Positions 61,127-64,000 of a stretch of DNA of 64,000 nucleotides are shown here, in pieces; within the stretch, counting starts at the first letter, position 1; every line of letters begins with the position of its first letter. The notes under the pieces are model-generated. The model was not told where the DNA came from and did not search any database. It saw only the letters and a list, made by a program, of their open reading frames with translations. The stretch covers positions 1 through 64,000 of the forward strand of contig JBAXVX010000024.1 of NCBI GenBank assembly GCA_037128705.1, in the 5' to 3' direction. This DNA comes from CAIVAT01 sp037128705 (GTDB lineage Bacteria > Bacteroidota > Bacteroidia > Bacteroidales > FEN-979). A program made the translations under genes and the position numbers.

Positions 61127-62170
61127 CTACTCTTCATGCTGATAAAAGATCTTATAGAATTTGCGGCCATCGGGATCAATCCCCTGTTCGATCAACGCTC
61201 GGTCCCCGTGGATATAGATGTGAAAATTTTTGTCCAGCTTCAGCACACTTTTAAAGATCCTCGACTGTTTCTTTACCGCCTGAACGGATATATCGAAATT
61301 GCCCTCCACCTCTACATCGTGTTCTTCACGGTAGGCGGCATCAAACTTCCTGAAGGATTGAATCATGTCGGGATCCTGGAACACGACCTGTTCAAACTCC
61401 TGCTTATCAAAAGTTTCGTGTGTTTTAAAGTAATCGAGGGAGCGGTTCAAAACATCGATCTGACCGGTTCTCCCCACCTCGAAATCTTCGGGCAGCTGTT
61501 TTGTCGCGTAGTTCCTGGTGAGGGTCAGAAAATCCCTGGTCTGGTGATAATCATCATTGCAGGGTTTCAGCATCAGGAAGTGATCCTTCCAGAACTGGGC
61601 CTCTGTTGATTTATTCAGCTTGTCGACGATGCTCACCACATATCCGCTGTCCCGGCCGGTATTGAAGATCAGGCAACCCTTGTCCAGCTTTTCGATGTTA
61701 ATGCCGTCCTCATAGTTCAGTGAAAAATGATCCTGTGCAACATTGAGTTTGAGGAAGGGCTGCCGGGTTTCAGATTTGAAAATCCCCAGGGCGTTCACCT
61801 TTTCCTCCCCGATGAACAGGTTTGAAAAACGCACCACGAACAGGTCGCCTGCCTTGATCTGCGGATGCCCCGACATCTCATACAGATGCCTGGCAATGTG
61901 GATACTGTTGATGTGGAGGTCGGCATCGCTGAAAACCTGGGTGGCATACTGGTAAAGCGGATTCAGCTTGAAATCCTCATTCGAAAAGGTGAAGTTGTAG
62001 AATTCACCTGAAGTAAATGGCGGCAGGAAAAAGCGCACCAGTAAATCCCGCAGCCGGACATCGGAGGTGTCGAGACTTGTTTTTGAAATATGCAGATCCT
62101 CGTCGTTGCTTTTATTGCCAACGTGGTGGACTGAAACTTTATCAATGGAACACTGGGTGTAATCTATCAT
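61127..62170 (-). CDS. Nucleoid-associated protein (NdpA/YejK family)
   Basis: This 347-residue soluble protein has the family pattern: an N-terminal 'IDKVSVHHVGNKSNDEDLHISK', a central 'VRFSNLFIGEEKVNALGIFKSETRQPFLKL' and 'GCLIFNTGRDSGYVVSIVDKLN', and a C-terminal 'RTGQIDVLNRSLDYFKTHETFDKQEFEQVVF'. The E. coli homologue is a 37-kDa nucleoid-associated protein whose exact role is unclear. The gene is on the same strand as the cytochrome gene, 45 bp upstream of it. Beyond DNA association, no specific function can be given. Confidence 0.88.
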   Translation of the reverse strand: MIDYTQCSIDKVSVHHVGNKSNDEDLHISKTSLDTSDVRLRDLLVRFFLPPFTSGEFYNFTFSNEDFKLNPLYQYATQVFSDADLHINSIHIARHLYEMSGHPQIKAGDLFVVRFSNLFIGEEKVNALGIFKSETRQPFLKLNVAQDHFSLNYEDGINIEKLDKGCLIFNTGRDSGYVVSIVDKLNKSTEAQFWKDHFLMLKPCNDDYHQTRDFLTLTRNYATKQLPEDFEVGRTGQIDVLNRSLDYFKTHETFDKQEFEQVVFQDPDMIQSFRKFDAAYREEHDVEVEGNFDISVQAVKKQSRIFKSVLKLDKNFHIYIHGDRALIEQGIDPDGRKFYKIFYQHEE

Positions 62171-62184
62171 CTGACAGGGAAATT

Positions 62185-62625
62185 TTAATTCTTGATTATT
62201 TTGTAAACAAGTCCGGTTACTGGTTCAATTCGTTTTGAATTGTACGACATTGATCCTACTCCGTAATAGTTGCCGCAATCCTCCACATAGTTGTGATAAA
62301 CAACAAGATTGACGGTGTCAATTTCATTTTTTGACAAGGAGAGCAGGTAATTCATATTATTATATTCTACCAGGTCCGGATACACAAAAATAATTTTCCC
62401 CTGTGAAATTTGAATATCAATATTTTTGTTGTTTACCGTTAGTTTTATTGAGTCCTGGTTATATTTCCTGCCAATTAACAGGCTGTCATTCTTATCCACG
62501 AGATAGATTTGTAAACTCGTAGGAATGGGATCGCCACATGGTGGTTGTGCATGATCATTCGTGCATGAATCCAGGAAAAGCAATGGTTGAAGAAGAAGTG
62601 TAAAAATCAAAGTTGACCGTTTCAT
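62185..62625 (-). CDS. Small lipoprotein of unknown function
   Basis: The 146-residue protein has a lipobox 'LFLDSC' after a hydrophobic signal, followed by 'TNDHAQPPCGDPIPTSLQIYLVDKNDSLLIGRKYNQDSIKL'. The mature part is a single beta-rich domain without recognisable catalytic motifs; the 'DSIKLTVNN' and 'YVEDCGNYYGVGSMSYNSKRI' segments are typical of small Bacteroidota surface lipoproteins. It ends 14 bp before the NdpA-like gene on the same strand. Not identified further. Confidence 0.75.
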   Translation of the reverse strand: MKRSTLIFTLLLQPLLFLDSCTNDHAQPPCGDPIPTSLQIYLVDKNDSLLIGRKYNQDSIKLTVNNKNIDIQISQGKIIFVYPDLVEYNNMNYLLSLSKNEIDTVNLVVYHNYVEDCGNYYGVGSMSYNSKRIEPVTGLVYKIIKN

Positions 62626-62682
62626 ATATCAATTTATTTTTTAATCTTAACATGAGTGAATTCCGGGTAAATATTCACCGGA

Positions 62683-64000
62683 TTATTGTCTTTTCGCTGA
62701 ATTAGAATAAAGAATGATATCCGTCAAATAGCAGATGGATTCATGCTCGGGATTTAAAAGTTTTAGTCTGATATGATGCTTTTTGTTTTCCAACTGATAT
62801 TTCCAGGCGATTTCATGACGGCGGGTTGTAAAACTCATCGGTAATTCTATAGTCTCAACTTTTATTCCATCGATGTACATTTCAACAATTGCAATTTTAG
62901 TGATTTTTTCGTCAAAAGCGCTGCCGGTTTTAGGTTTATATTCTCCATTTATAACAAAGGCATTTCCTTCGAATTCAAAATCATATTCTCCGGTCAATTC
63001 TTTTCCAATCCATTGTCTGTCGAAAGGATAAGTACCTGTAAAAGACTGTTCCCATTTTACTGTCCGCGGACTCTGTTTATTTATTATAATGTTGTTGCCA
63101 TCCACTTTTCCGCCATTTCTTTTTATATTTTCCAGCGCCTGTTTATAACTCAATTCATAAACTTTATTGAGTGATGTATTTGTGTATTTAAAATTCATAT
63201 CCTCTATTTCATTTAACCCCATTTTCCAGTAGTCAGGGATACCTTTATAACCCAGGATTACTCCCAGTATTCCACCGGCTGTTGAAGGATTACAATCTGC
63301 ATCTTGTCCGGCTCTTGTGCAAATTTCAATTGTTTTTGCAAAGTCTCCGTTCCCATAAAGAAGTCCCATGACTACATAGGCAGAATTTACGGTTGCATCT
63401 ATATTAAATGGGTTAAAAACTCCACCTGGACAACCAATGTCATCTGTCCATTTTTTCTGAATTTCAAACCAGGTAGATTTCCAGTCATCAGGATATTGTT
63501 TGTGCCATTTAATCACGTCTGAGATGCATTCATGATATTTTGTGTTTTCAGGAATGGTTTTTAGTGCTGTCGTTACAATATGCTGAACATCATTTGAACT
63601 AAATGCCAATGAATACATAGCCGCAACAAATACACCGCCATACCAGCCATCTCCATAATTCATTATGTGACCTATTTTATCACAAATTTCAGATGCCGTA
63701 TTGGTCATATCAGGAGACATTAGTCCGGCAAAATCTGCTTCAATTTGAAAATCAATGCAATCTGCATGCGGGTTATTTAACCAATGTCCCGACGAAGGTG
63801 GCACCAAACCATGAGTAATATTATATCGTGCAGCTTGATTTGCGTGCCAAAGCATATATCCTGAATTTGCCAAAGCTGTTGCATGTGATTCGGCAGGAGC
63901 GTCTAATCCTTCTCTTTCAAAAACTTCGACAAAAGTGATATCCAAATACAAATCGTCGTAAATGCCGGGAGCTTCAGTCATTGATTTTTCTAAAAGACCA
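62683..64000 (-). CDS. ADP-ribosylglycohydrolase-family protein, 5' end outside the window
   Basis: The frame is open from 64000 leftwards; codons upstream of the first internal ATG (63981) read GLLEKS, so the start lies beyond the window. The visible 438 residues contain 'YDDLYLDITFVEVFEREG', matching the family's acidic metal-site strand, and 'RAGQDADCNPSTAGGILGVILGYKG', the conserved second metal-binding segment. The family removes ADP-ribose from proteins or small molecules, but many bacterial members have unknown substrates. A C-terminal ~120-residue beta-sandwich follows ('YDFEFEGNAFVINGEYKPKTG', 'HHIRLKLLNPEHESICYLTDIILYSN'), probably carbohydrate- or ligand-binding. The N-terminal part with the first metal ligands is not visible. 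Confidence 0.85.
   Translation of the reverse strand, partial: GLLEKSMTEAPGIYDDLYLDITFVEVFEREGLDAPAESHATALANSGYMLWHANQAARYNITHGLVPPSSGHWLNNPHADCIDFQIEADFAGLMSPDMTNTASEICDKIGHIMNYGDGWYGGVFVAAMYSLAFSSNDVQHIVTTALKTIPENTKYHECISDVIKWHKQYPDDWKSTWFEIQKKWTDDIGCPGGVFNPFNIDATVNSAYVVMGLLYGNGDFAKTIEICTRAGQDADCNPSTAGGILGVILGYKGIPDYWKMGLNEIEDMNFKYTNTSLNKVYELSYKQALENIKRNGGKVDGNNIIINKQSPRTVKWEQSFTGTYPFDRQWIGKELTGEYDFEFEGNAFVINGEYKPKTGSAFDEKITKIAIVEMYIDGIKVETIELPMSFTTRRHEIAWKYQLENKKHHIRLKLLNPEHESICYLTDIILYSNSAKRQ

Noticed and set aside
60884..61609. 241-residue plus-strand open frame
   Set aside because: It runs antisense across the diheme cytochrome and NdpA-like genes, both of which have clear family motifs. 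No domain is recognisable in it.

Overview
The window looks like chromosomal DNA from a member of the Bacteroidota. It has two SusC/SusD pairs, at least five proteins ending in a type IX secretion (T9SS) sorting domain plus one gliding-motility-type C-terminus, TAnnTTTG-like -7 boxes, a Bacteroidota-type tyrosine recombinase, and start sites without clear Shine-Dalgarno sequences. The order or genus cannot be fixed from this sequence.

Layout. (1) 1-3.6 kb is an accessory edge: a divergent nucleotidyl-cyclase-like protein, a tyrosine recombinase with candidate arm-type sites beside it, a repeat lipoprotein broken by a stop codon in its signal peptide, and a small Fn3-like lipoprotein. (2) 3.8-30.7 kb is a beta-glucan utilisation region. 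A clan GH-A hydrolase is followed by a leftward operon (Nudix-family regulator, aldo/keto reductase, secreted CotH protein) and a divergent membrane acyltransferase. Then come a PKD surface lipoprotein, a GH16 endo-beta-1,3-glucanase, SusC/SusD, a GH30, a second SusC/SusD, a GH5-CBM6-CBM6 enzyme, a second GH30 and a secreted duplicated-domain glycan-binding protein. GH16 + GH30 + GH5 point to beta-1,3-glucan with beta-1,6 branches (laminarin or fungal-type). Two near-identical palindromic sites, one at the regulator and one upstream of the PUL, suggest that the Nudix protein controls the locus.

(3) 30.8-43.3 kb reads as a beta-1,2-glucan (sophorooligosaccharide) route: a secreted GH144-like endo-beta-1,2-glucanase, a secreted 1061-residue (alpha/alpha)6-type enzyme with a discoidin-like domain, a GPH-family importer carrying an unusual ~200-residue helical insert, a cytosolic GH35-fold enzyme (best explained as a beta-1,2-glucosyltransferase) and a cytosolic GH94 1,2-beta-oligoglucan phosphorylase. 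The last two genes are translationally coupled and flanked by inverted copies of an 8-bp tandem repeat.

(4) 43.3-46.2 kb is a FIST sensor / soluble hybrid histidine kinase pair. (5) 46.4-55.7 kb holds a secreted T9SS protein, a four-gene acyl-CoA operon (crotonase, 3-hydroxyacyl-CoA dehydrogenase, SCP2-type thiolase, FMN-dependent NPD/FabK-like enzyme) and a gliding-motility-type surface protein. (6) 55.7-64 kb, on the minus strand, holds a GT-C/TPR membrane protein paired with a DPM1-like GT2 (a candidate protein O-glycosylation pair), a membrane histidine kinase, tRNA-Ala(CGC), a diheme cytochrome c, an NdpA-like nucleoid protein, a small lipoprotein and an ADP-ribosylglycohydrolase-family gene that runs off the right edge.
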